This document shows, piece by piece, positions 8,460 to 16,995 of a DNA stretch of 64,000 nucleotides (position 1 is the stretch's first letter; each line of letters starts with the position of its first letter). The position numbers were made by a program, and so were the translations under genes. Location: the NCBI GenBank assembly GCA_964598725.1, contig CAZRCW010000001.1, forward strand, positions 682,001 through 746,000. Direction: 5' to 3'. The DNA comes from JAGOTP01 sp964598725 (lineage in GTDB: Bacteria; Patescibacteriota; Patescibacteriia; 2-12-FULL-60-25). The notes beneath the pieces were generated by a model. That model saw nothing but the letters and a program-made list of their open reading frames with translations. It searched no databases and was not told the DNA's origin.

Positions 8460-9182
8460 TCAGGACGGGCGAGGGGAGGCGCCGACCCAGAGGCGGGACG
8501 GGCGTGACGTGATGAAGTTGGCTCGCAGGCTGCGAGCGTGCTTGATGGAGAGGATCTGGCCGTAGAGCCGCGTCCCCATCCGCTTCCGACGGCCGGCGAT
8601 GTCGGCCTCGAGTGCGGTGCCCAGATCGATGATCGCGTTCGGCTGGGCCGACAGGATCTCCCAGGCCGCTCGGTTGAACTCCTGGTGGTGACCGTGGACC
8701 CAGTTGAGCGAGGGACAGCGCCTGAACGTCTCATCGACGTAGCAGTCGCAGCGCTTGGGGTTGTTGACGCCGAGCGATCCCAGATCGTTGAGCGTCTGGA
8801 CAGTGTTGCCCATCGCCACGCACTTCTGGAAGCTGTGCAGCCAGCCGAGGACCTTGCGCAGGCCCTCGAGCTCGTGCGACTCGTCGAGGAGGGTGAGAAA
8901 CCGCTCTTCGCCCAGCGTCGGGACCACCGGCCTCATGAGCTGGCCGTTCTGGAGCGCCGACTCGAAGTCGTTGTTCCGGTAGGCTGCCTCCAGCGCCTGG
9001 ATACGTGAGCTCGAGAGCTCGGACCAGCGCTGGTTCCGCAGGTCGTCCTCCTTGGGCTTGATGCATCGCTGCATCAAGACCGTGAGGTTCACCCCGGGCT
9101 TGTCCCGGAGAATGTCGTAGGCCAGGGACGTGCTATTCGCTAGCGCGTCCCTCCGCTTCTTCAAGCTATCCAACATGTTCAT
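8460..9182 (-). CDS. Hypothetical protein
   Basis: 240 aa, ATG at 9182 with GAGGTG about 6 bases upstream (a second ATG lies two codons in). Mostly helical by composition, with His and Cys clusters (KRCDCY and WVHGHHQEF) that might bind metal, and a basic C-terminal tail. No domain recognised. Single-gene unit with its own consensus promoter and terminator; GC-rich codon use. Confidence 0.65.
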   Translation of the reverse strand: MNMLDSLKKRRDALANSTSLAYDILRDKPGVNLTVLMQRCIKPKEDDLRNQRWSELSSSRIQALEAAYRNNDFESALQNGQLMRPVVPTLGEERFLTLLDESHELEGLRKVLGWLHSFQKCVAMGNTVQTLNDLGSLGVNNPKRCDCYVDETFRRCPSLNWVHGHHQEFNRAAWEILSAQPNAIIDLGTALEADIAGRRKRMGTRLYGQILSIKHARSLRANFITSRPSRLWVGASPRPS

Positions 9183-9297
9183 CGCAGCACCTCTTCTTCA
9201 GACGTTTCGGTTGAGTGTTCCCACAACTCCCCACAGGGAAATGAGTAGGTGTAGAGACACTTAACTAGGGATGAAACAGGTGTTTAGAGAACATAAT

Positions 9298-9326
9298 ATA
9301 ATAACATAAATACGACTACTTGTCAA
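9298..9326 (-). promoter_or_regulatory. Consensus promoter of the 8460 gene
   Basis: Minus strand TTGACA, exactly 17 bases, TATTAT, within an AT-rich tract about 115 bases before the start codon. The remaining 9327-9519 carries an imperfect hairpin (about 9378-9411) and no gene that I can support. Confidence 0.75.
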
Positions 9327-9519
9327 TCGTAAAGAGGGATTTTTTGGCTAAAATAAAGAGTATTTTAGAGTAAAAATATCGCCTATAAAACACAGACCCA
9401 CCGAGGTGAGTCTTTGTTCGCTAGGAAGGGAATCGTCTCGGAAGTACTCTGCCGCTGCTCTGTTCGCTGAAGAACGGCCAAGCGCTGCCAAAGTGGAAAA
9501 AGTATGGCAGGATAGCTCT

Positions 9520-10347
9520 ATGCAAGAATCCCTCTTCAAGCGGCAGATCCTGCCTTTGACGCTGACCGTAGTTGTTTGTGCCGTTTTGGTTGGTGTTCTT
9601 TGGCTTGAGATCTTTGGTCTGAATCAGCTGACGGCAACTGATATTGTCCTGCATATCCGTTGGGTTGATGTGGTCGTTGGTCTTACGATCTACCTCAAAA
9701 CCTCCATCGACTTCGCGATTTTTATCGGTCGTTTGATGGAGAAGAATACGGACTGGAAGAGTCGGATCGCAATCGAGGTTGGGACAGCTTTAGGCAACGC
9801 CTTAGGAACGATGGCCATTTTGCTCGTTTGGACCTTCTTCAAAGAAATTCGCTGGTTGCTCGCACTCATGGTGCTGATTGCTGCCCTCGTCTTGTTTAAA
9901 ATGGCAGAAGATAGTTTGGAACATGTGACAGGGGATGGGGCAAGTGCTTCGCCGCTGAAACGATTCGCGCATGCTTTAGAGACAGGACTTGGTCGTTTCA
10001 ACGCATTAGTGGCACCGGTTCTCAAGTTTATTTTACCGAACCTGAAGGCGACTAAAGAAGGCTCGCTACGCTTCTGGCCCTTGTTCCTGACCTCTTTCAC
10101 GATTCCGTTTATTCTGGGGTTGGACGATTTTGCCGGCTACGTTCCGCTCTTCAATGTGGTGAACGTTCTTGGCTTCGGAACAGGCGTCTTTTTGGGCCAC
10201 ATGGTATTGAACCTATTCTTGTACCTTTCTCCTTCACGCACGATTAAGCTTGTAAAGAACTCGATTATCTCATTTATCGGAAGTATCGCCTTTATCGGAT
10301 TGGGAGTGTGGGGTTTGTACGAAGTGATTCGGATTATTGGGCATTAA
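9520..10347 (+). CDS. Multi-pass membrane protein (transporter-like)
   Basis: 275 aa with about six or seven hydrophobic segments. The cytoplasmic stretch after the first helices (TSIDFAIFIGRLM, later EVGTALGNALGT) has small residues and Asp inside a membrane region, as in LysE/TerC/CadD-type exporters, but I cannot assign a family. ATG at 9520 with AGGA about 9 bases upstream; a longer frame from a GTG at 9406 lacks a ribosome site. Core-type composition, located between accessory units. Confidence 0.7.
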   Translation: MQESLFKRQILPLTLTVVVCAVLVGVLWLEIFGLNQLTATDIVLHIRWVDVVVGLTIYLKTSIDFAIFIGRLMEKNTDWKSRIAIEVGTALGNALGTMAILLVWTFFKEIRWLLALMVLIAALVLFKMAEDSLEHVTGDGASASPLKRFAHALETGLGRFNALVAPVLKFILPNLKATKEGSLRFWPLFLTSFTIPFILGLDDFAGYVPLFNVVNVLGFGTGVFLGHMVLNLFLYLSPSRTIKLVKNSIISFIGSIAFIGLGVWGLYEVIRIIGH

Positions 10348-10447
10348 GATCTTTGATTGGTTGCGGTGGAATGATCGGTTTGCTAGGTTGAGGCGTTCCT
10401 CCACAAAACAACTCATACGCCAGGGCGTAGGAAGGCGACGGTCGGTC

Positions 10448-11083
10448 ATGTTCGTACTGCACTGGTTCTATTCGATCGGTTTCGATGGCTACAGTCTGTC
10501 GTCGTTTGTCCTGCAAGCGATCGGTAGCTACTTCTACATCCGCGATCTCAAACGCGGGAAGAACGATGGGCGCTGGGTTACGGTCCTGATCTGGGCCCTG
10601 ATCGAGACGGCGCTCATCGTTGCGCTATACCTCAAAGAGGGGAAGGTGAACGGTCAGGTTCTGGCCGGAGCGGGCTGCTCTTGGCTCATCCTCCGCTACA
10701 CCTTCAAGTACGGTGAACGAGCACTCGAACTCACCGACAAGATCTGCCTGATCAGCGGCCTGCTCGGTGTCGTGCTGTCCTTCGTCATGCGAGATCCACT
10801 CTGGATGATCCTGATCGCGCTGGGTGTGATTCTGTTCGGTGGCATCCCGACCCTCAAGTCGGTCTGGCAGAAGCCGCGCAAGCAGAGCCATGTAGGCTGG
10901 ATGTTCTTCGCCATGTCTGGCGTCCCAATCTTCTGGAGCCTGTCTGAGTACACCGTGCTGAACACGCTCCAGCCGGTCACCTATACCTTCACCAACCTTG
11001 GGGTGCTGGTGATCGCTTTCTGTCGCTGGCCGATCGTCCGTGAGGAAGAGGTGGGGCCGGTGGAGGCTACCGTTGCTGTATGA
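10448..11083 (+). CDS. PQ-loop-like multi-pass membrane protein
   Basis: 211 aa with about seven membrane segments. GGIPTLKSVWQKPRK followed by SHVGWMFF repeats the proline, Lys-rich loop, S-x-x-x-W pattern of the operon at 3920-5559, so this is probably a fourth member of the same family. ATG at 10448; AGGAAGG lies about 13-19 bases upstream, so the exact start is not certain. It is one of the few accessory units on the plus strand and ends in a compound hairpin. Confidence 0.7.
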   Translation: MFVLHWFYSIGFDGYSLSSFVLQAIGSYFYIRDLKRGKNDGRWVTVLIWALIETALIVALYLKEGKVNGQVLAGAGCSWLILRYTFKYGERALELTDKICLISGLLGVVLSFVMRDPLWMILIALGVILFGGIPTLKSVWQKPRKQSHVGWMFFAMSGVPIFWSLSEYTVLNTLQPVTYTFTNLGVLVIAFCRWPIVREEEVGPVEATVAV

Positions 11084-11097
11084 GAAGGAAGGGCGCT

Positions 11098-11146
11098 TCG
11101 CGTGCCCCTGGATCGCAATGCTCTGCGAGCCTCCAGGGGCACGCGA
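11098..11146 (+). terminator. Compound hairpin terminator
   Basis: Outer 14-bp stem TCGCGTGCCCCTGG/CCAGGGGCACGCGA, then an inner stem TCGCA-ATGCTC-TGCGA. A T-rich tail follows. Confidence 0.85.
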
Positions 11147-11165
11147 TTTCAGTTTTTATGAAAAC

Positions 11166-11225
11166 GAAGAGCGCATCCGGAGGACGTGGAAGCGCGGTTC
11201 CCGTCGTTCGGACGGAAGGCTCTTC
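11166..11225 (-). terminator. Compound hairpin downstream of the 11301 gene
   Basis: Outer stem GAAGAGC/GCTCTTC and inner stem CCGTC-GTTCG-GACGG. It lies about 75 bases past the minus-strand stop; GTGCTG-AAG-CAGTAC forms another small hairpin in between. Confidence 0.55.
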
Positions 11226-11300
11226 GGCCAGTGAGGGCTGGCACCGAGTGCTGAAGCAGTACGCTCAGCGGCTCGTACGTCGCGCGGATGCGCGGGGAGA

Positions 11301-12290
11301 CTACTTTTTCTTGTTCTTCTTGTCTTCCCGCCGGTAGTAGCGGAGGAAGAAGACAAGCGCCGGGACGATGTCCTCGAGGCGCATCTCGCGGCGATCACTG
11401 TGCTCGGCCGCCGGGTGACGAAGGAAGCTCTTCCACGCCTCGGAGCGGAGGAAAGCTCTCTTCAGCTTGGGGTCGAACGCCGGGCGCTCGCCCTGATCAA
11501 TGAAGCTCGGCCGGTAGGTACCGCGGTCGGACACGAGCGTCAGGTCGAAGGCGTTCCATGGGCTCACTCCGAAACGAACGTGGAGAGACCCCTTGCCGGT
11601 CCAGGTGCGATCGCGCGAGCGGATCCCGCTCCTGACCATCAGCGTCACCCGATCGTCATCGATCGTGAGCGTATCGTCGGAGGAGTAGTCGTAATTCCGG
11701 CTCTCGCTGCCACTCGCGACCGGGATGCCGGCTGCGCGGATCCCACCGACGATCGTCTGCCGCAAGAGCTGCATCTCGTATGCCTCGTGCAGCTTGACCC
11801 TGTGCCAGCGCATGTAGTCGAGGATGGCGTTGGCCATGAGCGATGTATCTGCGGGCTTCGACCAGCCCTTGCGAGAAAGGAGATGAAGCTCTTTCCAGCT
11901 GGCGTAGGCCTCACTCAGCTCGTTGATCAACGGATCGTTCTCCGGACCTCGACGCAGTGAGACATGCTTGTTCGGCCCGTAGAGGGCCTCGTCCTCCGTA
12001 TTGAATCCGCGCAGGACGAGGCCACGTCGCTTGTGCTCCTTGCTGGGGAAGAGTACGCGCAGTTGCGGCGTTCCCTTCTTGAGCTTGAGCCCACGGGGTG
12101 CGCTCTGGCGGTACTCGATCCGCACCAGCCCGTCCTTGGTCTTCCAGCACGTCACCGTTATTCCGCTTGGCTTGAGCACTCGAGGGAAGAAGGACTTCAG
12201 TTCGTATCCTGCTGCTGCCAGGACGTCCTGGATGTGGGTGACTTCCCGGAGAAGTCGTTCTGCGTATCCGCTGAATTGTAACGTAGGCAT
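11301..12290 (-). CDS. Hypothetical protein
   Basis: 329 aa from the ATG at 12290 (GAGGCG 4 bases upstream); a frame to 12317 adds nine residues with no ribosome site. Alternating basic strands and helices, a very basic C-terminus (RRED then KKNKKK), and an acidic patch SSDDTLTIDDD near the middle. Possibly a nucleic-acid-associated protein, but I recognise no family. Single-gene GC-rich unit. Confidence 0.65.
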   Translation of the reverse strand: MPTLQFSGYAERLLREVTHIQDVLAAAGYELKSFFPRVLKPSGITVTCWKTKDGLVRIEYRQSAPRGLKLKKGTPQLRVLFPSKEHKRRGLVLRGFNTEDEALYGPNKHVSLRRGPENDPLINELSEAYASWKELHLLSRKGWSKPADTSLMANAILDYMRWHRVKLHEAYEMQLLRQTIVGGIRAAGIPVASGSESRNYDYSSDDTLTIDDDRVTLMVRSGIRSRDRTWTGKGSLHVRFGVSPWNAFDLTLVSDRGTYRPSFIDQGERPAFDPKLKRAFLRSEAWKSFLRHPAAEHSDRREMRLEDIVPALVFFLRYYRREDKKNKKK

Positions 12291-12345
12291 CGTCGCCTCG
12301 CTGGTACGTCTCACCAAAGACGTCGGGCCGGGAATCGGCGCGAGT

Positions 12346-12374
12346 AGCTAACCTTGTCCTCCCTGATTTGTAAA
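12346..12374 (-). promoter_or_regulatory. Putative promoter of the 11301 gene
   Basis: Minus strand TTTACA, 17 bases, TTAGCT, about 55 bases before the ATG. Confidence 0.45.
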
Positions 12375-12379
12375 GAAAT

Positions 12380-12408
12380 ATAAAACCTCCCGTCATGGGA
12401 GGTTTTAT
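12380..12408. terminator. Terminator with T-runs on both strands
   Basis: 12-bp stem ATAAAACCTCCC/GGGAGGTTTTAT with loop GTCAT. It ends the minus-strand lipoprotein gene at 12424. Confidence 0.9.
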
Positions 12409-12423
12409 AGGTACTGTCTGTTC

Positions 12424-12873
12424 TTATTTCCGACGGAATGCAATCTGTCCCATATCATCGGTCGCTACAATCATCGTCTTCCCATCTGCCGCAACCGTAA
12501 TGACGTATTCATCATGGTCATTCAAGTATTTCTTCCCTTCGTCCTGCCAAGTGACCTGCTGTTTATCATCTGCGAGGTTACCGATGATATTGACCTCCGG
12601 ATTGTCGATCGAGACGGTATGAACGCCATTTTCTTCTTTCTTGACGTTATAATCGACAATGACTTTTCCAGTCGATTTTTTACTGCTATCGCTTGGATTG
12701 ATACGTTCGCCGGTCCCGATGATGCGGGTTTTGGTGAACTCGACTTCGATGGTTGAGCCGTTTACCGGCTGTTCTGAGATCCAGGTTCCTTCAAGTCTGT
12801 TGGTACAACCGGCCCCGGTAAGCATCAGGCCAAAGGCGAAAGCAAGACCGGCAATAGATAACGCTTTTTTCAT
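12424..12873 (-). CDS. Small lipoprotein
   Basis: 149 aa. Signal peptide with lysines at the start, a hydrophobic core and LTGAGC; Cys23 is the likely lipidated residue, although the lipobox has Gly at -3 where Leu is usual. The mature part starts with LEGTWISEQPVNG and has beta-rich repeats, as in small extracytoplasmic proteins that fold as an eight-stranded barrel. No enzymatic motif. TATACT lies about 30 bases upstream and no Shine-Dalgarno is visible. Core-type composition. Confidence 0.75.
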   Translation of the reverse strand: MKKALSIAGLAFAFGLMLTGAGCTNRLEGTWISEQPVNGSTIEVEFTKTRIIGTGERINPSDSSKKSTGKVIVDYNVKKEENGVHTVSIDNPEVNIIGNLADDKQQVTWQDEGKKYLNDHDEYVITVAADGKTMIVATDDMGQIAFRRK

Positions 12874-12927
12874 AGTGGTTTTGAGAGGTGACTTAACTCA
12901 GTCAGTATACACCTTTTGGAACTGAAG

Positions 12928-12982
12928 ACCGCGCCACCCGAGAGGGAAGCCCGAGTGGCGGGCTTCGTATGGGTGACGCGGT
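12928..12982 (-). terminator. Compound hairpin after the 13003 lipoprotein gene
   Basis: Outer stems ACCGCG/CGCGGT and CACCC/GGGTG, inner stem GAAGCCCG-AGTGG-CGGGCTTC. Same two-tier layout as other accessory units. Confidence 0.75.
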
Positions 12983-13002
12983 TGTGTGTCTGAGGACGTA
13001 CC

Positions 13003-13659
13003 TCAGAAGTAGTTCGGCAGAATCATCACGCACGCTCGCAGGCTCGGCGAGTTGGTGACGGTGATGTTCGTCGTCTGGTGCGGACACGATGCGAGGTTGC
13101 ACTGGAGATCGCCATCGATGGAGCAGGGGAACTGCTCGCCCTGCAGGCCGGTGCCGCCGATGTGCAGCCCCGTCTCGAGCGTGGTGTCGAACGTACCGGC
13201 GACTGCCACGTTGATGCTGCGGTCGTTGGGTACGTAGATGCGGAGCGTCAGCGACGTGGAGTAGCCCTCGCTCTGGAGGCAGATCAGGTTAGCGACCTGG
13301 GCCGCGGCGTTGTCTTGGCGCAGATCGCGGCTGAAGTACTCGCCGAAGGTCTGCCAGCCCTGCGCTCCCTCGGTGAAGAGCTGCAGGTGAACGGCCACAA
13401 CCGGCGCAGACGGGTGCTGGATTCTGAGCTGAACCTCACGCGTAGCGCTTTCGCGCTGGTTGGTGGGCGGAAGAACCGTGTACCGAGGACCGCCCAGGTT
13501 CACTCCGCAGTCGCGGGTGCTGACGGTCGTTCCACCGTCGTGGGCGATGACCGGTGTCTGGTCGGGGGCGCCGCAGCCGGTGAGGAACCCGCCGAGACCC
13601 AGGGCGAGTGCGAGGTTGATGGCGATGCTGAACAGAAAGGAACAGACACGAATGGGCAT
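13003..13659 (-). CDS. Cysteine-rich lipoprotein
   Basis: 218 aa. Signal peptide ending in the good lipobox FLTGC (Cys at about residue 29). The mature protein has about six further cysteines (DCGV, LICLQ, PCSIDGDLQCN, ASCPHQ, RACVM), probably disulfide-bonded outside the membrane; many Thr/Ser and beta-type sequence suggest a surface-exposed beta domain. GGAG precedes the ATG. Own promoter and compound hairpin; GC-rich accessory style. Function unknown. Confidence 0.75.
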   Translation of the reverse strand: MPIRVCSFLFSIAINLALALGLGGFLTGCGAPDQTPVIAHDGGTTVSTRDCGVNLGGPRYTVLPPTNQRESATREVQLRIQHPSAPVVAVHLQLFTEGAQGWQTFGEYFSRDLRQDNAAAQVANLICLQSEGYSTSLTLRIYVPNDRSINVAVAGTFDTTLETGLHIGGTGLQGEQFPCSIDGDLQCNLASCPHQTTNITVTNSPSLRACVMILPNYF

Positions 13660-13705
13660 GACAGAGTCTCCGGGTGTCGCGAGCGAAACTGCTGGCGAAC
13701 GGCTG

Positions 13706-13734
13706 ATAGTGTCCTAAGTATCGAAAAAAGTCAA
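13706..13734 (-). promoter_or_regulatory. Promoter of the 13003 lipoprotein gene
   Basis: Minus strand TTGACT, 17 bases, CACTAT, about 47 bases before the start codon. Confidence 0.65.
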
Positions 13735-13771
13735 TGAACCAGAGCTATTCTCGCTTCTGGCGAAATCACGT

Positions 13772-14797
13772 ATGCTCTCCTACATGTCCGCCCTCCAAGA
13801 ACGTCTGCAAACCAACATCCAGTCGATTTTGACCCATTCTATGCCCTGTAAAGCAGGGGATCCGGTACTGGTTATTTACGATGAGGAGGTCGAGCTCACG
13901 CGGATGCTGCATGCGGCGTATCGCGAATGTCTGCCCTGGGCCACGTTTTTATCCTTTCCAGAAGAGGGTCCAGAAGTTGTGAAACGAGCAATCGAAAAAC
14001 AAGTTCCCGGTGCGTTGGTCGTCCTGATCCAGTCCTCCAGCTTCCGTTTAGACGCCTTTCGCATCCGTATCGAACTCTTCCGTCGAGGCCTACGAACTAT
14101 CGAGCATCCGCATTTGGATCGTCTAAAGACCCCAGAAGAGATTGAATACCTAGTTGATTCATTCGCGTATGACCCAGATTACTACCTGAGTCATGGCGAG
14201 CGTCTGACTCAGTTCGTGAAGGATGCCAAGCAGATTCGCGTTCGGTCTAAGGATGGGAGCGAGCTCGTCTATACTGGTCCGTTTGAAGGTGCCAAGAAAA
14301 ATACTGGGGATTATCGTGGAATGGAAAACGTTGGTGGAACGTTCCCGATCGGGGAAGTCTTTACCGAGCTGGTCGACCTAACTAGTGCGAATGGCGTTGC
14401 TTCGATCTTTGGATATGGCGGAATGGATTTTCGAACGCGAATCGTGGATCCTTTTCAGATTCGCGTTGAGAATGGATTGGTAGCCGAAGTGGATCCAAAC
14501 GCTCCAGCTGAATTCCACGAGATTCTTCAAATGGTGAAAGAGAACGAATTACCGTATATCCGTGAACTCGGTCTCGGGTTGAATCGTGCCTTTTCGAAAA
14601 CGCGCCCGGTGTCTGATATCACAACCTTCGAGCGTCAGGTCGGTGTCCATGTTTCACTCGGCGAAAAACATGCCATCTATAAAAAAGAGGGGATGAAACC
14701 AAAAGACACGAAATATCACATCGATTTGTTTGTCGATGTCGATGAGGTTTGGTTTGATGACGTTTTGCGCTTTAAAGAGGGGGTGTATCTTCTATAA
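13772..14797 (+). CDS. M29-family aminopeptidase
   Basis: Metal-dependent aminopeptidase of the M29 (thermophilic aminopeptidase/AmpS) family, 341 aa. The expected ligands are visible in the C-terminal half: Glu in FPIGEVFTE, Glu in IRELGLGLN, His in GVHVSLGEKH, Tyr shortly after, and His and Asp in KYHIDLFVD. It probably trims N-terminal residues from peptides in the cytoplasm. No Shine-Dalgarno; TATGCT ends 7 bases before the ATG at 13772 (an ATG at 13784 is the alternative). Its end overlaps the convergent gpsA by 26 bases. Confidence 0.82.
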   Translation: MLSYMSALQERLQTNIQSILTHSMPCKAGDPVLVIYDEEVELTRMLHAAYRECLPWATFLSFPEEGPEVVKRAIEKQVPGALVVLIQSSSFRLDAFRIRIELFRRGLRTIEHPHLDRLKTPEEIEYLVDSFAYDPDYYLSHGERLTQFVKDAKQIRVRSKDGSELVYTGPFEGAKKNTGDYRGMENVGGTFPIGEVFTELVDLTSANGVASIFGYGGMDFRTRIVDPFQIRVENGLVAEVDPNAPAEFHEILQMVKENELPYIRELGLGLNRAFSKTRPVSDITTFERQVGVHVSLGEKHAIYKKEGMKPKDTKYHIDLFVDVDEVWFDDVLRFKEGVYLL

Positions 14798-15779
14798 GGG
14801 AGACCCGTCCTTGGAGATAGCGCTCAAACGGCTGCGAAAACTGTTTATCACGGGCAAGACACTCAGCAATAACCGTGAGAAGGGGCGTTTTCAAGTTGTA
14901 TTTTCTAGAAATCTGCACCGCAGCATAAGTCGCGGCAATGCCCTCGACCGTACTGATGCCCAAGTCCTCTGGTTGTTTGCTCTCGCTGGTGACAAGTTTC
15001 TCGCCATATAAACGACTACGGGCATGGAACGAGTTTCCTGAGACGAAGAGGTCACCGGCACCAGCGATCGTAAAGGCCGTTGAACGTTGGCCACCCGCAG
15101 CTTCAACTAAATCAGCGATCTCTTGTAAGGCCGTTGTATAGACGTAGCCTTTGGTATTCGTCGAAACGCTGAACCCATCGCATAAGCCGAGAGCGATGGC
15201 GTAGGCATTCTTTAAGGCGGAACACAGACCGACACCGATCACGTCTTTCGAGAGCGAGATATGCACGCGTGCATGGGATAGGGCGTGCTGAACAGCCTCA
15301 GCTGCCTCTAAATGCTCTGATGCGGCAACAAGCGCGGTGACCTGTCCCGACGCGAGCTCGTAGGCGATCGCGGGCCCTCCTAAGATGACCAAGCGATTTT
15401 GATATTCCTTTGGAATGAGCTCGATCTGTTTCAAGATCAAAGGATGAAAGGTTTCGGGATCGATGCCTTTTGTAATGCTCACGATAATCGCATTCGGTTC
15501 GATGTGAGGACGGGCGATCGAGAGCACTTCAGCGACAGCGGATGACGGCAATGCGACAAATACAAAGCTAGCCCCTTTTAAGGCTTCTTCGATGCTATCG
15601 GTGGCCGTGACGCTCGGTGGTAGGATCGCATCGGGCAGGTACTTGCTGTTTTGGTGGTGCTCATTGATTGAACGGGTTACGACCGCCTCAATCGAATAGA
15701 GTTTTACGCGTCTGGCACGTTTACCTAATACAAGGGCTAGGGCGGTGGCGATGTTACCGGCTCCTAAAAAAGCGATCAT
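14772..15779 (-). CDS. gpsA: Glycerol-3-phosphate dehydrogenase [NAD(P)+]
   Basis: Makes sn-glycerol 3-phosphate from dihydroxyacetone phosphate for phospholipid synthesis. 335 aa, normal length. NAD-binding GAGNIATALA at residues 6-15, the substrate lysine in ALKNAYAIALG, and AGAGDLFVSGNSFHARSRLYG matching the GLGDL-x-R-N-x-x-FG region of the family. Plain ATG without Shine-Dalgarno. It lies on the minus strand and converges with the M29 gene; rnhB is just upstream, 14 bases away, probably in one transcript. Confidence 0.88.
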   Translation of the reverse strand: MIAFLGAGNIATALALVLGKRARRVKLYSIEAVVTRSINEHHQNSKYLPDAILPPSVTATDSIEEALKGASFVFVALPSSAVAEVLSIARPHIEPNAIIVSITKGIDPETFHPLILKQIELIPKEYQNRLVILGGPAIAYELASGQVTALVAASEHLEAAEAVQHALSHARVHISLSKDVIGVGLCSALKNAYAIALGLCDGFSVSTNTKGYVYTTALQEIADLVEAAGGQRSTAFTIAGAGDLFVSGNSFHARSRLYGEKLVTSESKQPEDLGISTVEGIAATYAAVQISRKYNLKTPLLTVIAECLARDKQFSQPFERYLQGRVSLIEDTPPL

Positions 15780-15793
15780 ATAGGGAAATGGTT

Positions 15794-16426
15794 TTAACGA
15801 GACACGCGGAGGAGTAATTCCCGTATTGGCGCGTAGCTTACCCTATGCTCTGGAGAAGGTCCAAGCGAAGCCAGGGCAGCTTGATGCTGCTTAGTCCCAT
15901 ACCCTTTATGGACGTTGAGGCTATAGCCTGGGTGGATGAGATCGAGTTCGCGCATCCGTTGGTCTCGCAGCACCTTCGCAATGATTGAGGCAGCAGAAAT
16001 CGAAGCGATCAAACGATCACCCTTGATGATGCCCTGACTTGGCCAGGGGTGATCTTTAGGCAGCGCAAAACCGTCACTGAGGACAAGCTCGGGCGAAACC
16101 TTCAACCCCTCAATAGCACGACGCATGGCGAGAAAGCCCGCTTGGCGAATGTTTAGCTGATCGATTTCTCTCGAGCTCGCTTCCCCAACAGCCCAACTTA
16201 AGGCGTGGTCTTGGACCCAGAGGAGTGTTTTTTCACGTTGGGCAGGGGACAATAGCTTGGAGTCCCGGAGTAACGATGGAATCCTCGGTAGTCGCTCTCC
16301 GAAGACGACCGCTCCGGCAAAGACGGGCCCGGCCCAGGCACCGGAGCCGGCTTCATCCGTGCCGGCAATGATCGTAATTCCCTTTTGTTTGAGCTGTTTT
16401 TCGAGTTTGAAGGTCGGAGAGTGCAT
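15794..16426 (-). CDS. rnhB: Ribonuclease HII
   Basis: Removes ribonucleotides from RNA-DNA hybrids and from DNA. 210 aa. The catalytic acidic motif TDEAGSGAWAGPV lies at about residues 23-35, DSKLL follows, and GDRLIASISAASIIAKVLRD is the typical RNase HII helix region. One copy of the polar 14-base motif stands 17 bases upstream of the ATG, between this gene and the divergent 16497 gene. No Shine-Dalgarno. Confidence 0.93.
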   Translation of the reverse strand: MHSPTFKLEKQLKQKGITIIAGTDEAGSGAWAGPVFAGAVVFGERLPRIPSLLRDSKLLSPAQREKTLLWVQDHALSWAVGEASSREIDQLNIRQAGFLAMRRAIEGLKVSPELVLSDGFALPKDHPWPSQGIIKGDRLIASISAASIIAKVLRDQRMRELDLIHPGYSLNVHKGYGTKQHQAALASLGPSPEHRVSYAPIRELLLRVSR

Positions 16427-16442
16427 ACAGCAGTGCCTATAA

Positions 16443-16456
16443 TTTTACGACGCAAG
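16443..16456 (+). repeat. Polar 14-base motif, copy 1
   Basis: TTTTACGACGCAAG, exact, in the divergent promoter region between rnhB and the 16497 gene. See the findings for the full set. Confidence 0.8.
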
Positions 16457-16496
16457 ACTCGTCTTAGACGACGAGGTATGCTAGGCTAAAAGTCCT

Positions 16497-16994
16497 ATGA
16501 AGTCTACCACTCGACGTGCGTTAGGGCTTGTGGCTCTCTGTGCATTGTTGGTCGGAACCGGATCGCCGTTTGCTGCAAGTGCGGCTACGAAGGCGCCCGT
16601 AAAGACGGTCGCGAAAGCCGTTACGAAGAAGTCGAAAAAAGCGACGATTGCGCTGGATTTATACAATCCAAAGAAAAAGTACGCGGATGAGAAGAAAGAT
16701 ATCCTAAATCCAGCTTCACGCTGCGTTACGACCGCGACCAAGGCAGCTCGAGCAGATGATCTCAAAAACTACGAAGCGGATGGAAAGAAAATTTCGGGTA
16801 TTGAGGAGCCAGAGCACCCGCTCGCCGATGATTATAAGAAGTATAAGCTTGTTTTAGACTTAGCTTGGGAAGCAATGGAAGAGCCGTACTGTGGCTTCGG
16901 CGCTTTTGGAACCTCGGCTGCCATCAAGTCCTACAACAAAACCGCTGATCGGGCCCGCGCGAACTTCCTAGACGCGGTCAAGAAGGGCAAATAA
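16497..16994 (+). CDS. Secreted hypothetical protein
   Basis: 165 aa. A signal peptide (basic start, hydrophobic core, cleavage probably after PFAASA near residue 29) precedes a Lys/Ala-rich linker and a helical domain with two cysteines that may pair. No catalytic motif. TAGGCT ends 9 bases before the ATG and no Shine-Dalgarno is present. ruvX starts one base after its stop, so the two genes are co-transcribed. Confidence 0.72.
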   Translation: MKSTTRRALGLVALCALLVGTGSPFAASAATKAPVKTVAKAVTKKSKKATIALDLYNPKKKYADEKKDILNPASRCVTTATKAARADDLKNYEADGKKISGIEEPEHPLADDYKKYKLVLDLAWEAMEEPYCGFGAFGTSAAIKSYNKTADRARANFLDAVKKGK

Positions 16995-16995
16995 C

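Noticed and set aside
6635..8565. Long plus- and minus-strand frames around the M20 gene (354 and 352 codons)
   Set aside because: Created by high GC; the M20 frame has family motifs and a good start, the others have Arg/Gly-rich nonsense composition.
9406..9519. Long N-terminus of the membrane protein at 9520
   Set aside because: The GTG start has no ribosome site and the 38 extra residues are polar and unlike the membrane domain.
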